Origin: Candidatus Pacearchaeota archaeon
Lineage (GTDB): Archaea > Nanobdellota > Nanobdellia > Pacearchaeales > GW2011-AR1
Direction: 5' to 3'
Length of the DNA stretch: 29,808 nucleotides
Assembly (NCBI GenBank): GCA_017609795.1
Contig: JAFCDH010000002.1
Coordinates: forward strand, 1 to 29,808
The notes beneath the pieces were generated by a model. That model was not told where the DNA came from, did no database searches, and was given only the letters and a program-made list of their open reading frames with translations. This document shows positions 15,343 through 23,019 of this stretch, piece after piece. The position numbers and the translations under genes are program-made. Positions within the stretch are counted from its first letter, which is position 1. Every line of letters begins with the position of its first letter.

Positions 15343-15918
15343 TTAATTTCCTTCCCCTTCTTTTTTTTCTAAATTAACCTTTTCCAATTTTTTATCTCTT
15401 AGATGAAAATATTCATAAAAATCATCACTTAAACTTAATTCTTTAGTTCTACCAGATTTTTTAGCCTTAACTAATCCAACATCAATAAATTTTTTAATAT
15501 GATCATAAGATTTATTTCCCCTGATTTTAACAATAACACTTTGCTTAACAGGCTGTTTATATGCAATTACTGCTAAAGTCTCTTGCTCTGTTTTACTAAA
15601 TTCAGCATTTCCTGTTGCTAACTTATTTATCATAGAAACATATTCTTTCCCAACATCCATTTTCCACATGTTTTCCTTAATAACAATCTCAATAGCACTA
15701 TCTTCAGAATTATATTTTTCAATCAATCTATTAAGCAATTCTTTCAACATCAAAGGATTAATATCAGTAAGCATAATTAAATCTTCAACACTTAAAAATC
15801 TTGCTGATAAAAACAAAGCAGCTTCTATCTTTTTCATAGCCTTAGTCTCAGAAGCTTCATCCATTTCCTTAACAGTTTCAGAAGTTGTATGTTCAATTAC
15901 CTTTTTTTCTTGTTCCAT
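15343..15918 (-). CDS. scpB: Segregation and condensation protein B
   Basis: The 191-residue protein matches ScpB: two winged-helix domains. The first starts at about residue 28 with KKIEAALFLSARFLSVEDL. The second holds EFSKTEQETLAVIAYKQPVKQS and IRGNKSYDHIKKFIDVGLV, the hallmark of the family. The first 27 residues and the last 20 are charged extensions. ScpB dimers join ScpA and SMC in chromosome condensation. No scpA or smc is in the window. It lies 38 nt downstream of nothing on its own strand except prf1's end, i.e. it starts 38 nt before the prf1 stop on the same strand and is probably co-transcribed after prf1. Confidence 0.9.
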   Translation of the reverse strand: MEQEKKVIEHTTSETVKEMDEASETKAMKKIEAALFLSARFLSVEDLIMLTDINPLMLKELLNRLIEKYNSEDSAIEIVIKENMWKMDVGKEYVSMINKLATGNAEFSKTEQETLAVIAYKQPVKQSVIVKIRGNKSYDHIKKFIDVGLVKAKKSGRTKELSLSDDFYEYFHLRDKKLEKVNLEKKEGEGN

Positions 15919-15956
15919 TTTTTATTAATATATTAATAAGAAAGATGTTTTAAAAA

Positions 15957-17045
15957 TTATTGTATTTTAAACCTCAACATACCACCAACCCCACCAAGAT
16001 TCCAAAACTGCTGTCCTTCTTCTGTATCTATAGAAACTAATTCAACTTTAACACCTGTTTCAGATGCTTTTTTCTCAAACTTTTTAATATCAGGTTTTTT
16101 TAATTTTTTAGATAATAATATAGTTTCAACAGCACCAAAACCTAAAGCTTTTTCAACATCCTTAGCACCATAAACTGTTTTATCTTTTTGTTTTCCAAGC
16201 ATATCAAAAAACTTTTCTAAAATCTTTTTCTCATAAATAATTTCTTGTTCAGCTAAAATATCTCCAGAACATTCAACTAATAAGTCCAAGCCGTGTTCAT
16301 CAGCATACCCAATATCTTTAACACCTAAAACTTTATCTTGTAAAGCAGTTACCAAATTTCCTTCTTTTAAAAAATCCTCTTTAGTTGGTCCAGGACCTCC
16401 AACTAAAATCCCTTTTAAGTTTTTCATATTAAAAAATTGTTTTTTCATAGCTTCTGCAACTTTTCTAAAAAACTCTTTAGCTAAACCTTCCCTAATCCTT
16501 CCAAATCTCTGAGCACTTTGCCCTCCTTTATGTGTTTTCCCAGGAACAAAACTATCAAATTTTTGTAAAACTTTTATTTTTTTTCCAATAAGCAAACCCA
16601 AAGCAGCTTCTTTTCTATCAATAACAGCTAAACCATAAAGTTCCTTAACCTCTAACATTTCTTCTAAAGGTTCTAAAACAAAAATCTGATCACAACGATA
16701 AAGTCTGACATTTAATCCTTCAGGAGGTTCAAAAGCCTCTGTTATAAAATTATCTTGTCCTTCAGTCTTAGAAACATTTCCAGCAAATAAAACAATCCCA
16801 TTTTCAGGAGCTTTTCTCATTCCCTTAGTTATTCTAATTAAACTTTCAAGAGCATCTTGTACATTTTTCCTTGTAGTAGTGCTCTTAATATTAGTACAAG
16901 TAGATTTTTCACTCTCAAGTTGTTTAGTAATCAAATTAATATCAAATCCTTCAGGAACATAAACAGTAATCAATTCTGTATGTCTAGCTTTGTGCTGTTT
17001 CATTTCTTCTACAAATTCTTCTAATTCTTCTTTCGTGGATGACAT
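15957..17045 (-). CDS. prf1: Peptide chain release factor aRF1 (lacks the zinc minidomain)
   Basis: The 362-residue protein has all decoding and hydrolysis motifs of aRF1/eRF1: NIKS (52-55) and YxCxxxF (Y116, C118, F122) for stop-codon reading, and GGQ (174-176, in HKGGQSAQRFGR) for peptide release. The C-terminal domain is shorter than usual: the Cys-rich minidomain expected after ILLSKKLKKP is missing, and the chain passes directly to the helix and TGVKVELVSIDTEEGQQF. The family is normally about 410-420 residues, so the missing part is about 40-50. The factor recognises all three stops and releases the peptide; recycling with ABCE1 uses the same C domain. Copy j is upstream. Confidence 0.95.
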   Translation of the reverse strand: MSSTKEELEEFVEEMKQHKARHTELITVYVPEGFDINLITKQLESEKSTCTNIKSTTTRKNVQDALESLIRITKGMRKAPENGIVLFAGNVSKTEGQDNFITEAFEPPEGLNVRLYRCDQIFVLEPLEEMLEVKELYGLAVIDRKEAALGLLIGKKIKVLQKFDSFVPGKTHKGGQSAQRFGRIREGLAKEFFRKVAEAMKKQFFNMKNLKGILVGGPGPTKEDFLKEGNLVTALQDKVLGVKDIGYADEHGLDLLVECSGDILAEQEIIYEKKILEKFFDMLGKQKDKTVYGAKDVEKALGFGAVETILLSKKLKKPDIKKFEKKASETGVKVELVSIDTEEGQQFWNLGGVGGMLRFKIQ

Positions 17046-17060
17046 TTTCCTTGTTTTTTA

Positions 17061-17140
17061 TCAATAGTTCATAAACAATCAAGTTTGATTATGAGCAGCT
17101 TAATCTTTTCATCCTTAAAACTTAATTCTTATAAGATTAT
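17061..17140 (-). repeat. 84-bp dispersed intergenic repeat, copy j (upstream of prf1)
   Basis: Minus-strand reading contains ATAATCTTATAAGAATTAAG, GGATGAAAAGATTAAGCTGC, TCATAATCAAACTTGATTG and ends in CTATTGATA, 15 nt before the prf1 start. The copy lies in a divergent gap, so here it cannot be a 3'-end signal of any gene; it can only act upstream. Confidence 0.7.
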
Positions 17141-17173
17141 GTTATTAATACATTAAACATAAAATTTAACTAT

Positions 17174-17196
17174 AAAAAGCCTTTTATAGGCTTTTT
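17174..17196. repeat. Perfect hairpin before the small ORF at 17210
   Basis: AAAAAGCC (17174-17181) and GGCTTTTT (17189-17196) enclose the 7-nt TTTTATA. The left arm overlaps a TATA-like TATAAAAAG, so it could be an operator over a promoter, or a hairpin with a T tract that stops antisense readthrough. It ends 13 nt before the next start codon. Confidence 0.45.
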
Positions 17197-17209
17197 CATT
17201 TTAAAACCA

Positions 17210-17464
17210 ATGGGTACAGGAATAAAACCAGATTTAGGAACACAATTAGATTGTTTTGAAGAAACCAAAGAACAAATAATAAAAGTACAACTTTGGTTAG
17301 CAAAAGCTATGCACTTTCATAAAAAACTTCAAACGGTTCATTCTCAATACCAACTACCTCAAATCTTTTATAGATTAAGAAACTCTTATGAAGGATTAAG
17401 AATAAGAAAAAAGGAACTAATAGTCTATACAAATCAGGTATTAAACACAAGAAAAAATAATTAA
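17210..17464 (+). CDS. Small hypothetical protein, 84 aa
   Basis: A basic, largely helical soluble protein with a Gln/His/Tyr-rich middle (KKLQTVHSQYQLPQIFYRL) and a Lys/Arg-rich C terminus; one cysteine, no membrane helix. It is the only rightward gene between prf1 and sec61 beta. Its TAA overlaps the valS stop codon through a shared TTAA (17461-17464). A TATA-like element and hairpin precede the start. I recognise no family; its own promoter and compact placement support a real gene. Confidence 0.55.
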   Translation: MGTGIKPDLGTQLDCFEETKEQIIKVQLWLAKAMHFHKKLQTVHSQYQLPQIFYRLRNSYEGLRIRKKELIVYTNQVLNTRKNN

Positions 17465-19815
17465 ACAAACTCAACCTTAAACTTCCCAGTTTTGATTTCC
17501 TTAGCACTTGAAACATCTTTTAAATCTTCAATCATTCCAGCTAATTTATCATAATCTTTTTTATCAATACTCAAATTAATTTCTGCTCTCATTGATTTTT
17601 TAGCTTTTGTTTTTTCTTGCCTTATTTTACTAAGAGTTTTAATAAATAAATCTCCTGCCTCTGTTTTTTCATTAATTTTAATTTCTTCAAATTCTGTTAA
17701 ATGAATACTCTTTGTTTTCTCTGTTTTTTTATAATAATTCTGATAAATTTCTTCTGTAATAAAAGGGGTTATAGGAGCAAATAATTTTAAAATAGCAAGA
17801 AGAGAAGAATACAAAGTATATTGCGCACTCTCTTTTCCTTTTTTATTTTGATAGATTCTTTTCTTAACAATCTCTAAATAATTATCTGCAAAAACATGCC
17901 AGAAAAAATCTTCTATTATTCTTTTTGCTCCTGCAATATCATACTTTAAGTAATGTTTCTTAGCATCTTCAATCATTTGTTTTGTTTTTTCTAACATATA
18001 TTTATCAATAGCTTCTAATTTTGGCTTATTATTTTTATAATCTTTCAAATTCATAAAAACAAATCTACTAGCATTCCATAATTTTATTAAAAATCTTTTT
18101 CCAGCAATTAAATCTTTTTCATCAAAAGGTAAATCATTACCAACACTTGCTGTTCCAACCCAATATCTAAAGGCATCTACATTATACTTTTTAAGTAATT
18201 CATCAGCCCAAACAACATTTCCTTTGCTTTTTGACATTCCTTTTCCTTTAGAATCTAAGATGTAAGTTCCAATCATAACATCTTTCCAAGGAATCCTATT
18301 AAAAAGTAAATGACTTTTTAAAATAGTGTAAAATGCCCAGGTTCTGATTATATCATGTGATTGAGGTCTTAATGAAAAAGGAGCTATTTTTTTATATTGT
18401 TCTGGTTTTTCCAACCACCTTGCAGCAACTTCAGGGCTATTACTAGAAGTCATCCATGTATCAAAAACATCTTCTTCAGGTTTTGTTCTCTTCCCACATT
18501 TTTTACATTTTTTATTATTTTCCATTGGATCAACAGGTAATTCATTTTCAGAAGGAAACATAATTTCTCCACATTCACAATACCATGCAGGAATAGGAAT
18601 TCCATAATATCTCTGCCTTGAGATCACCCAATCCCATCCTAAATTTTCAGTCCAATTTTCAAATCTCTTTTTCATGAATTCAGGATGCCAATTAATCTCT
18701 CTTGCTCTTTTAATCAGTTCTTTTTTATATTTCAAAGTCCTAATAAACCATTGTTTTGTAACAATATATTCAACAGGGTTTGAACACCTCCAACAACTTC
18801 CAACAGTTTGTTCTAATGGCTCTTGTTTTTTTAATCTTCCTTCATTATTTAAATCTTCGATTATTTTTTCTTGTGCTTGCTTTATACTCATTCCATTATA
18901 TTTACCCGCAAGTTCATTCAAACTGCCATTTTTATTTAAAATATTTCTTAATTCTAACTTATGTTTTTTCCACCATTCAATATCAGTATTATCACCAAAA
19001 GTACAAACCATGACAATGCCTGTACCAAATTCCCTATCAACCTTCTCATCTTTCATAATTTTAACTTTATGATTAAATAAAGGAACAATTAATTCTTTTC
19101 CAATTAATTCTTTATATTTTTCATCTTTAGGATGAACAAAAGCACCAACACAAGCTGGAAGAAATTCAGGCCTTGTTGTAGCAATTGTAACTTTTTTATT
19201 TTCACCAGAAACCTCAAAATCAATATAATTTAATTTAGTAGTTCGTTTCAAATCTTCAACTTCTGCCTGAGCTAAAGCAGTTTCATGATAAGGACACCAT
19301 ATTACCGGTTCTTCAGCCCTATAACAATTTCCTTTTTTAACTAATTTTAAAAAAGACATTTGTGCAACTTTTTGTGCTTCTGGACTTATTGTTGTATAAA
19401 GCAAATCCCAGTCATAACTATGTCCTAAGGCCTTAAACACCCTATTAGAATACTCTTTTTCTACTTTTCTTGACTCTTCTAAACAAATCTTTCTAAATTT
19501 TGCTCTATTTGTCTTAGCTTTATTAATACCAAGTTTTTCTTCAACATATTTTTCAGTTGGCAATCCATTATCATCAAAACCAGGAGCAAAGTAAACATTA
19601 AATCCAAACATCCTCATAATCCTTGCAATAATCTCAAATTGAGTATAATGAAGGGCATGCCCAACATGCAAATGTCCTGCAGAAGCATATGGCGGAGGAG
19701 TATCTATACTAAATATCTTTCCTTTTCTTTTAGAATCAAATTTATAAATTTTTTCCTTTTCCCAAAACTTTCGCCACTTTTCTTCTATTTTTTGTGCATT
19801 ATATTTTTCTGCCAT
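17461..19815 (-). CDS. valS: Valyl-tRNA synthetase
   Basis: The 784-residue class I synthetase has the HIGH-like motif H50-V-G-H53 in AGHLHVGHA, preceded by IDTPPPYASAG as in ValRS. The editing (CP1) domain contains ATTRPEFLPACVGAFVHP, which removes mischarged threonine. The DVFDTWMTSSNSPEV region follows, and the KMSKS-like motif is GMSKSKGN (M527-S530). An inserted zinc-type Cys pair set (CECG and CKKCGKR) lies in the catalytic part. The C-terminal anticodon domain is present, but the terminal coiled coil of bacterial ValRS is missing, as in short archaeal enzymes. Convergent with the small ORF at 17210 by a 4-nt overlap. Confidence 0.97.
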   Translation of the reverse strand: MAEKYNAQKIEEKWRKFWEKEKIYKFDSKRKGKIFSIDTPPPYASAGHLHVGHALHYTQFEIIARIMRMFGFNVYFAPGFDDNGLPTEKYVEEKLGINKAKTNRAKFRKICLEESRKVEKEYSNRVFKALGHSYDWDLLYTTISPEAQKVAQMSFLKLVKKGNCYRAEEPVIWCPYHETALAQAEVEDLKRTTKLNYIDFEVSGENKKVTIATTRPEFLPACVGAFVHPKDEKYKELIGKELIVPLFNHKVKIMKDEKVDREFGTGIVMVCTFGDNTDIEWWKKHKLELRNILNKNGSLNELAGKYNGMSIKQAQEKIIEDLNNEGRLKKQEPLEQTVGSCWRCSNPVEYIVTKQWFIRTLKYKKELIKRAREINWHPEFMKKRFENWTENLGWDWVISRQRYYGIPIPAWYCECGEIMFPSENELPVDPMENNKKCKKCGKRTKPEEDVFDTWMTSSNSPEVAARWLEKPEQYKKIAPFSLRPQSHDIIRTWAFYTILKSHLLFNRIPWKDVMIGTYILDSKGKGMSKSKGNVVWADELLKKYNVDAFRYWVGTASVGNDLPFDEKDLIAGKRFLIKLWNASRFVFMNLKDYKNNKPKLEAIDKYMLEKTKQMIEDAKKHYLKYDIAGAKRIIEDFFWHVFADNYLEIVKKRIYQNKKGKESAQYTLYSSLLAILKLFAPITPFITEEIYQNYYKKTEKTKSIHLTEFEEIKINEKTEAGDLFIKTLSKIRQEKTKAKKSMRAEINLSIDKKDYDKLAGMIEDLKDVSSAKEIKTGKFKVEFV

Positions 19816-19855
19816 CTTATTGTTTTAAGAAGAATTATATTTTAAAGCTTGTGAT

Positions 19856-20065
19856 TTATTTCCTCTTTAAGATAAGCCAACCTTTTCCACAAATTAAACC
19901 CACAGCAAGAGAAATAAGTGCATAAATATTATTTTGGCTTAAGCCAATAACACTCCCAGTCATTCCTGTAAAAAATAAAAAAGAAATTACAAATCCTGAA
20001 ATCGACATTATTCCTAATATTTTACTCAATATAATCCTTGCAAAGATTTTTGAAGAACTTCCCAT
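19856..20065 (-). CDS. Small two-helix membrane protein, 69 aa
   Basis: Two hydrophobic segments (about 8-34 and 45-62) separated by a short Gly/Ser/Asn loop, ending in a positively charged LILKRK. This suggests both termini in the cytoplasm. It is 40 nt upstream of valS on the same strand and divergent from sec61 beta. No family is recognised. Confidence 0.6.
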   Translation of the reverse strand: MGSSSKIFARIILSKILGIMSISGFVISFLFFTGMTGSVIGLSQNNIYALISLAVGLICGKGWLILKRK

Positions 20066-20096
20066 GATTATAAGCCAATTTCAAACTATAAAAAGC

Positions 20097-20106
20097 TTTT
20101 TAAATA
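20097..20106 (+). promoter_or_regulatory. TATA box of sec61 beta
   Basis: TTTTTAAATA is centred about 25 nt before the ATG at 20126, the spacing expected for a leaderless archaeal mRNA. It is preceded by an A-rich BRE-like stretch and overlaps the palindrome AAAAAGCTTTTT (20090-20101). Confidence 0.5.
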
Positions 20107-20125
20107 ACATCATATTCTAAAATTC

Positions 20126-20293
20126 ATGGCAAATCAAGGAATAAGCATGCCTTCTGGAGCAGGAGGATTAATGCGTTACAATGAAGAATATAAAAGCGCA
20201 CTTAAAATAAAACCAACTCATGTAATCATCTTTATTATTTTAATCATAGCTCTTCTTGCAGTTTTAAAAATCTTCTTTCCTATTGCAGTTTAA
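20126..20293 (+). CDS. Protein translocase subunit Sec61 beta (SecG)
   Basis: This 55-residue gene is a typical archaeal Sec61 beta. The N-terminal cytoplasmic tail has the conserved Gly/Ser-rich SMPSGAGGLMRYNEEYKSA. It continues with LKIKPTHVIIF, leading into the single transmembrane helix (about 33-52) and a very short outer tail. It associates with SecY and SecE in the membrane pore for protein export. The ATG has a TATA box 25 nt upstream. It is followed after 19 nt by a 59-residue ORF and then NAC, so export and nascent-chain genes appear to form one operon. Confidence 0.93.
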   Translation: MANQGISMPSGAGGLMRYNEEYKSALKIKPTHVIIFIILIIALLAVLKIFFPIAV

Positions 20294-20312
20294 ATAAATT
20301 AAAAACAATAAA

Positions 20313-20492
20313 ATGACACTATCACAATCAATGACTTTTTATTATGCTTCTGGTATGGGAATAGTTGGTTTTTTACCTCATTCAGTTGACGCACCTCAAA
20401 TAAGTGTTCATAAGCCACAAAATAATTCCTATACCACTAACTCAGAATCCAAAATACCAAAAAAAGAAGATGAGATTTTTAAAAGACATTGA
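20313..20492 (+). CDS. Small hypothetical protein, 59 aa, between Sec61 beta and NAC
   Basis: This short frame encodes MTLSQSMTFYYASGMGIVGF at its start, a weakly hydrophobic segment (about 8-22), then a polar tail rich in Asn, Ser and Lys. An AGxVDAP-like site (PHSVDAP) could be a signal-peptide end, but the hydrophobic stretch is short. Spacing to both neighbours (19 and 23 nt) fits an operon. No family is recognised; a chance ORF cannot be excluded. Confidence 0.45.
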   Translation: MTLSQSMTFYYASGMGIVGFLPHSVDAPQISVHKPQNNSYTTNSESKIPKKEDEIFKRH

Positions 20493-20515
20493 AATTAAAA
20501 ACAATAAAAAATAAA

Positions 20516-20866
20516 ATGTTCCCAGGATTAAACCCTAAAAAAATGCAAGCAGTTATGAAGCAAATGGGAATCTCTCAACAAGAAGTTCCTGCAAAAAGAG
20601 TAATTATTGAAAAACAAGATGGAAATATAATAATAGAAAATCCTTCTGTAACAAAGATTAATATGCAAGGACAAACTAATTTTCAGATTTCTGGAGATGT
20701 TAATGAAGAAACAGGGAATACAGAGGGGACAGAGCCCCTTGTAAACAATACTGAAGAAGATATTAAAACAATAATGCAAAAAATAGGTTGTATAGAACAA
20801 GAAGCAAAAATAGCTTTAGAAAAAGCAAATGGAGATTTAACAGAAGCTATACTGAATTTAAGTTAA
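20516..20866 (+). CDS. nac: Nascent polypeptide-associated complex protein (archaeal NAC)
   Basis: From the ATG at 20516 the protein has 116 residues and begins MFPGLNPKKMQAVMKQMGI, the canonical archaeal NAC start. A longer TTG start at 20489 would add nine unconserved residues. The NAC beta-barrel (about 25-62, NPSVTKINMQGQTNFQISG) makes a homodimer. A Glu/Thr-rich linker leads to the UBA domain (about 76-116, EDIKTIMQKIGCIEQEAKIA then LEKANGDLTEAILNL). It binds nascent chains near the ribosome exit and guards targeting to the membrane. It follows sec61 beta in the same direction. Confidence 0.95.
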   Translation: MFPGLNPKKMQAVMKQMGISQQEVPAKRVIIEKQDGNIIIENPSVTKINMQGQTNFQISGDVNEETGNTEGTEPLVNNTEEDIKTIMQKIGCIEQEAKIALEKANGDLTEAILNLS

Positions 20867-20923
20867 ACCTCATATATACCCTTAAACATATAATCTTATT
20901 AATAATTTCTACCTTATTTTTTC

Positions 20924-21388
20924 ATGGAAAAATTCCAAGAAAATTTAAAACAAGCTATTCGGTCTTTACAAATAGCAGACCACATGACTTATGTAACTTT
21001 TCCTCTTGTAAAAGAACAAAGACTTATTTTAAAAATATTTGATGAAATCTATAAATCAATAATTGGATGCATAAATGCTATATTAAATTATGAGTATTTA
21101 TACAAAAGAATAAATCTTTACACAGATAATAATGATAATATGCAGACATTTATAAATAAATGTGCAAAAAACTACACATTAAATAACGAACAAATTAAAA
21201 AAATTAAGGAAATTCTAGAGCTAAATAAAAGACATAAACAAAGTGCTATGGAATTTGTTAAAAAAGATAAAGTAGTCATTCTCTCAGATAGTCTAAAAAC
21301 ACAAATTCTAAACATTCAAATAATAAAACAATATCTTTTGATTGCAAAAGAACTCTTAATGAAAGTAAATGAAAGAATAAAAGAATAA
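20924..21388 (+). CDS. Helical protein of unknown function, 154 aa
   Basis: This soluble, nearly all-helical, Lys/Ile/Asn-rich protein has no membrane helix. Near its N terminus is IADHMTYVTFPLVKEQRLIL. The protein encoded at 21610 has SSDHLLYVSMKYTKTCDVMI at the same place, and both then run into a long amphipathic helix and end with a helix pair after a short strand-like segment. The two look like distant relatives. The long helices recall HEPN-like four-helix proteins, but the R-x4-6-H motif is not seen. It starts 57 nt after NAC and may belong to that transcript. Confidence 0.65.
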   Translation: MEKFQENLKQAIRSLQIADHMTYVTFPLVKEQRLILKIFDEIYKSIIGCINAILNYEYLYKRINLYTDNNDNMQTFINKCAKNYTLNNEQIKKIKEILELNKRHKQSAMEFVKKDKVVILSDSLKTQILNIQIIKQYLLIAKELLMKVNERIKE

Positions 21389-21512
21389 AAGAATAAAACT
21401 AACATTTATATATTTGATTTACTTTGAATTTTAACCTCTTTTTTACTCCTTTTAACTAAAGAAGGAAATATCTCAAATATCAAGAAATAACTGAGGAAAT
21501 ATAAAAATAAAC

Positions 21513-21596
21513 CAATATCTAATAAACATAAAAAGAGAAACTATAATGGTTTAAGTTATTCATAATATGACTCAAATATTTAAAATAAATATAATG
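21513..21596 (+). repeat. 84-bp dispersed intergenic repeat, copy k
   Basis: Plus-strand reading is CCAATATCTAATAAACATAA, AAAGAGAAACTATAATGG, TTTAAGTTATTCATAATATG and CTCAAATATTTAAAATAAAT. It is diverged from the consensus but has the same length and order. It ends 13 nt before the start codon at 21610. The rest of this 221-bp gap shows only AT-rich sequence. Confidence 0.6.
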
Positions 21597-21609
21597 TAAA
21601 AACAAAAAA

Positions 21610-22071
21610 ATGTCTGAAGCACTTGAAAAAATTATGAAAGAAAAAATAAGTTCAGATCACTTACTTTATGTTAGTATGAAATATACTAAAACTTGTGATG
21701 TTATGATAAATCTCTTAAAAAGATGGAAAATAATGATGGATTATTCTTTTGATGGATTATTAGAAAAAGCAAAGAAAAAAAAGATTAAAAAAGCAAAAAA
21801 AATCCCTACAGCCCCAAAATTAAAAGTAGATCTTATAAAAGTGGTTTTTAAAAAAAATCCTGAAATAATGGAGGCAGTTAAAGAATATGAAATGTTTAAG
21901 CTAATAGATGTGCTTAAAAAAAACAAAGCTGGTGAATTTAGAAAAGGAGTTTGTCTAACAGTTACATATAGGGGAGAAGAAATAAGAATAGATCTTGAAA
22001 AATTAAAAGAATACTCTGAAATCATTGAAAGATTTATAAATTTCACTAAAATTTATCTAACCACTAAGTAA
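21610..22071 (+). CDS. Helical protein of unknown function, 153 aa (possible relative of the upstream gene)
   Basis: A soluble basic protein. Residues 13-30 (ISSDHLLYVSMKYTKTCD) match the upstream protein's IADHMTYVTFPLVKEQ region. A Lys-rich linker (about 55-70, KKKKIKKAKKIPTAP) follows, then helices and a beta-like segment GVCLTVTYRGEEIRI before the last helix. The linker could bind nucleic acid; this is only inference from charge. It stands alone between copies k and l of the 84-bp repeat. No family recognised. Confidence 0.65.
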   Translation: MSEALEKIMKEKISSDHLLYVSMKYTKTCDVMINLLKRWKIMMDYSFDGLLEKAKKKKIKKAKKIPTAPKLKVDLIKVVFKKNPEIMEAVKEYEMFKLIDVLKKNKAGEFRKGVCLTVTYRGEEIRIDLEKLKEYSEIIERFINFTKIYLTTK

Positions 22072-22145
22072 AACCCCTTTAAAAAAAGCTTAACCCAAAA
22101 TTATAATAAATAAAACATTATAAACCCCTATATCTAATCAAATAT

Positions 22146-22230
22146 TAATATCTTATAAGCACAGGGAGAGACACAATCAGGTCTTAAGCTACTCATCTTT
22201 ATAACTTAAAGATTTATAAAAATATAGATA
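22146..22230 (+). repeat. 84-bp dispersed intergenic repeat, copy l (upstream of the MinD-like gene)
   Basis: Plus-strand reading has the left end TTAATATCTTATAAGCACAG, the centre GGTCTTAAGCTACTCATC and a near-consensus right end AACTTAAAGATTTATAAAAA followed by TATAG. The TATA-like part lies about 30 nt before the ATG at 22243, right for a leaderless mRNA. Upstream of it (22072-22145) is unstructured AT-rich sequence. Confidence 0.8.
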
Positions 22231-22242
22231 TAAAATAAAAAA

Positions 22243-23016
22243 ATGGCAAAAGTATATGCAATAATTTCAGGTAAAGGAGGAGTTGGAAAAACAACTAGTG
22301 CAATAAATTTAGGTACGTCCTTAAATAAATTAGGAGAAGATGCAATCATAGTTGATGGAAATTTAACTACTCCAAACATTGGAATTCATTTAGGAGCTCC
22401 AATTGTCCCAATAACTCTTAATCATGTTTTAAGCAATCAAGCAAAAATAGAAGATGCTATTTATGAACATGAATCAGGAACAAAAATAATGCCTGCTTCT
22501 CTTTCTTTAAAAGAAACTAAAAAAATTAATCCTAAAAAACTTTCAGAAATATCAAAAAAATTAAAAAAAATAACCAATCATGTTTTAATTGATTGTGCTG
22601 CAGGGCTTGGTGAAGAAGCTAAATCTGCAATAAAAGCTGCAGACGAAATAATTGTTATAGCAAATCCAGAGATGTCTTCTGTTACTGACGCATTAAAAAC
22701 AATAAAACTTTCAGAAGAGATGAATACTCCTGTCAAAGGACTTATAATTACAAGATATAAAGGGAAAAAGACAGATATGTCTATTCCAAATATAAGAGAT
22801 ATGTTAGAGATTCCTCTTATAGGAATTATCCCAGAAGATGAAGCAATAAGAGAATCACAAATCTTAAAGAACCCAGTAATTATCACTCATCCAAAAAGCA
22901 AAGCAGCTAGAAATTACAATATTGCATCAAAAAGAATACTTGGACAAGATGTTGAAATAGAACAACTCAAAAACGGATTTTTCATAACCTTATTTAGAGG
23001 ATTAGGGTTTGGGTGA
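22243..23016 (+). CDS. minD: MinD/ParA-type P-loop ATPase
   Basis: The 257-residue protein has the deviant Walker A KGGVGKTT (11-18) with the signature lysine K11, VDGNLTTPN as the A' region, and DCAAGLG as Walker B. The C terminus (NGFFITLFRGLGFG) is a short amphipathic hydrophobic segment, like the membrane-targeting tail of MinD. It would bind ATP, dimerise and sit on the membrane, positioning some other machinery. No MinC or MinE is nearby, as is usual in archaea. It overlaps nothing but is only 3 nt before the tRNA-binding protein gene, whose Shine-Dalgarno-like GGGTGA includes its stop codon. Confidence 0.9.
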   Translation: MAKVYAIISGKGGVGKTTSAINLGTSLNKLGEDAIIVDGNLTTPNIGIHLGAPIVPITLNHVLSNQAKIEDAIYEHESGTKIMPASLSLKETKKINPKKLSEISKKLKKITNHVLIDCAAGLGEEAKSAIKAADEIIVIANPEMSSVTDALKTIKLSEEMNTPVKGLIITRYKGKKTDMSIPNIRDMLEIPLIGIIPEDEAIRESQILKNPVIITHPKSKAARNYNIASKRILGQDVEIEQLKNGFFITLFRGLGFG

Positions 23017-23019
23017 AAC

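Noticed and set aside
17174..17196. Bacterial-type intrinsic terminator
   Set aside because: No rightward gene ends before it; prf1 and copy j upstream run leftward, so it cannot end a rightward transcript. It is kept as a hairpin only.
18674..19072. 132-codon rightward frame and similar long frames opposite valS
   Set aside because: They lie wholly antisense to a clear valyl-tRNA synthetase, have low-complexity Leu/Ser/Phe-rich translations typical of antisense AT-rich DNA, and have no homology that I recognise.
20489..20515. TTG start extending NAC by nine residues
   Set aside because: The extension overlaps the stop of the preceding ORF and is not part of the family; the ATG at 20516 starts exactly at the conserved MFPG.
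20788..21042. 84-codon rightward frame overlapping NAC and the 154-residue gene
   Set aside because: It overlaps the NAC UBA domain in another frame and the start of the next gene; Ser/Arg/Thr-rich with no domain.
20924..22071. HEPN-type RNase or toxin assignment for the two helical proteins
   Set aside because: The four-helix look is suggestive, but the R-x4-6-H catalytic motif is absent in both.
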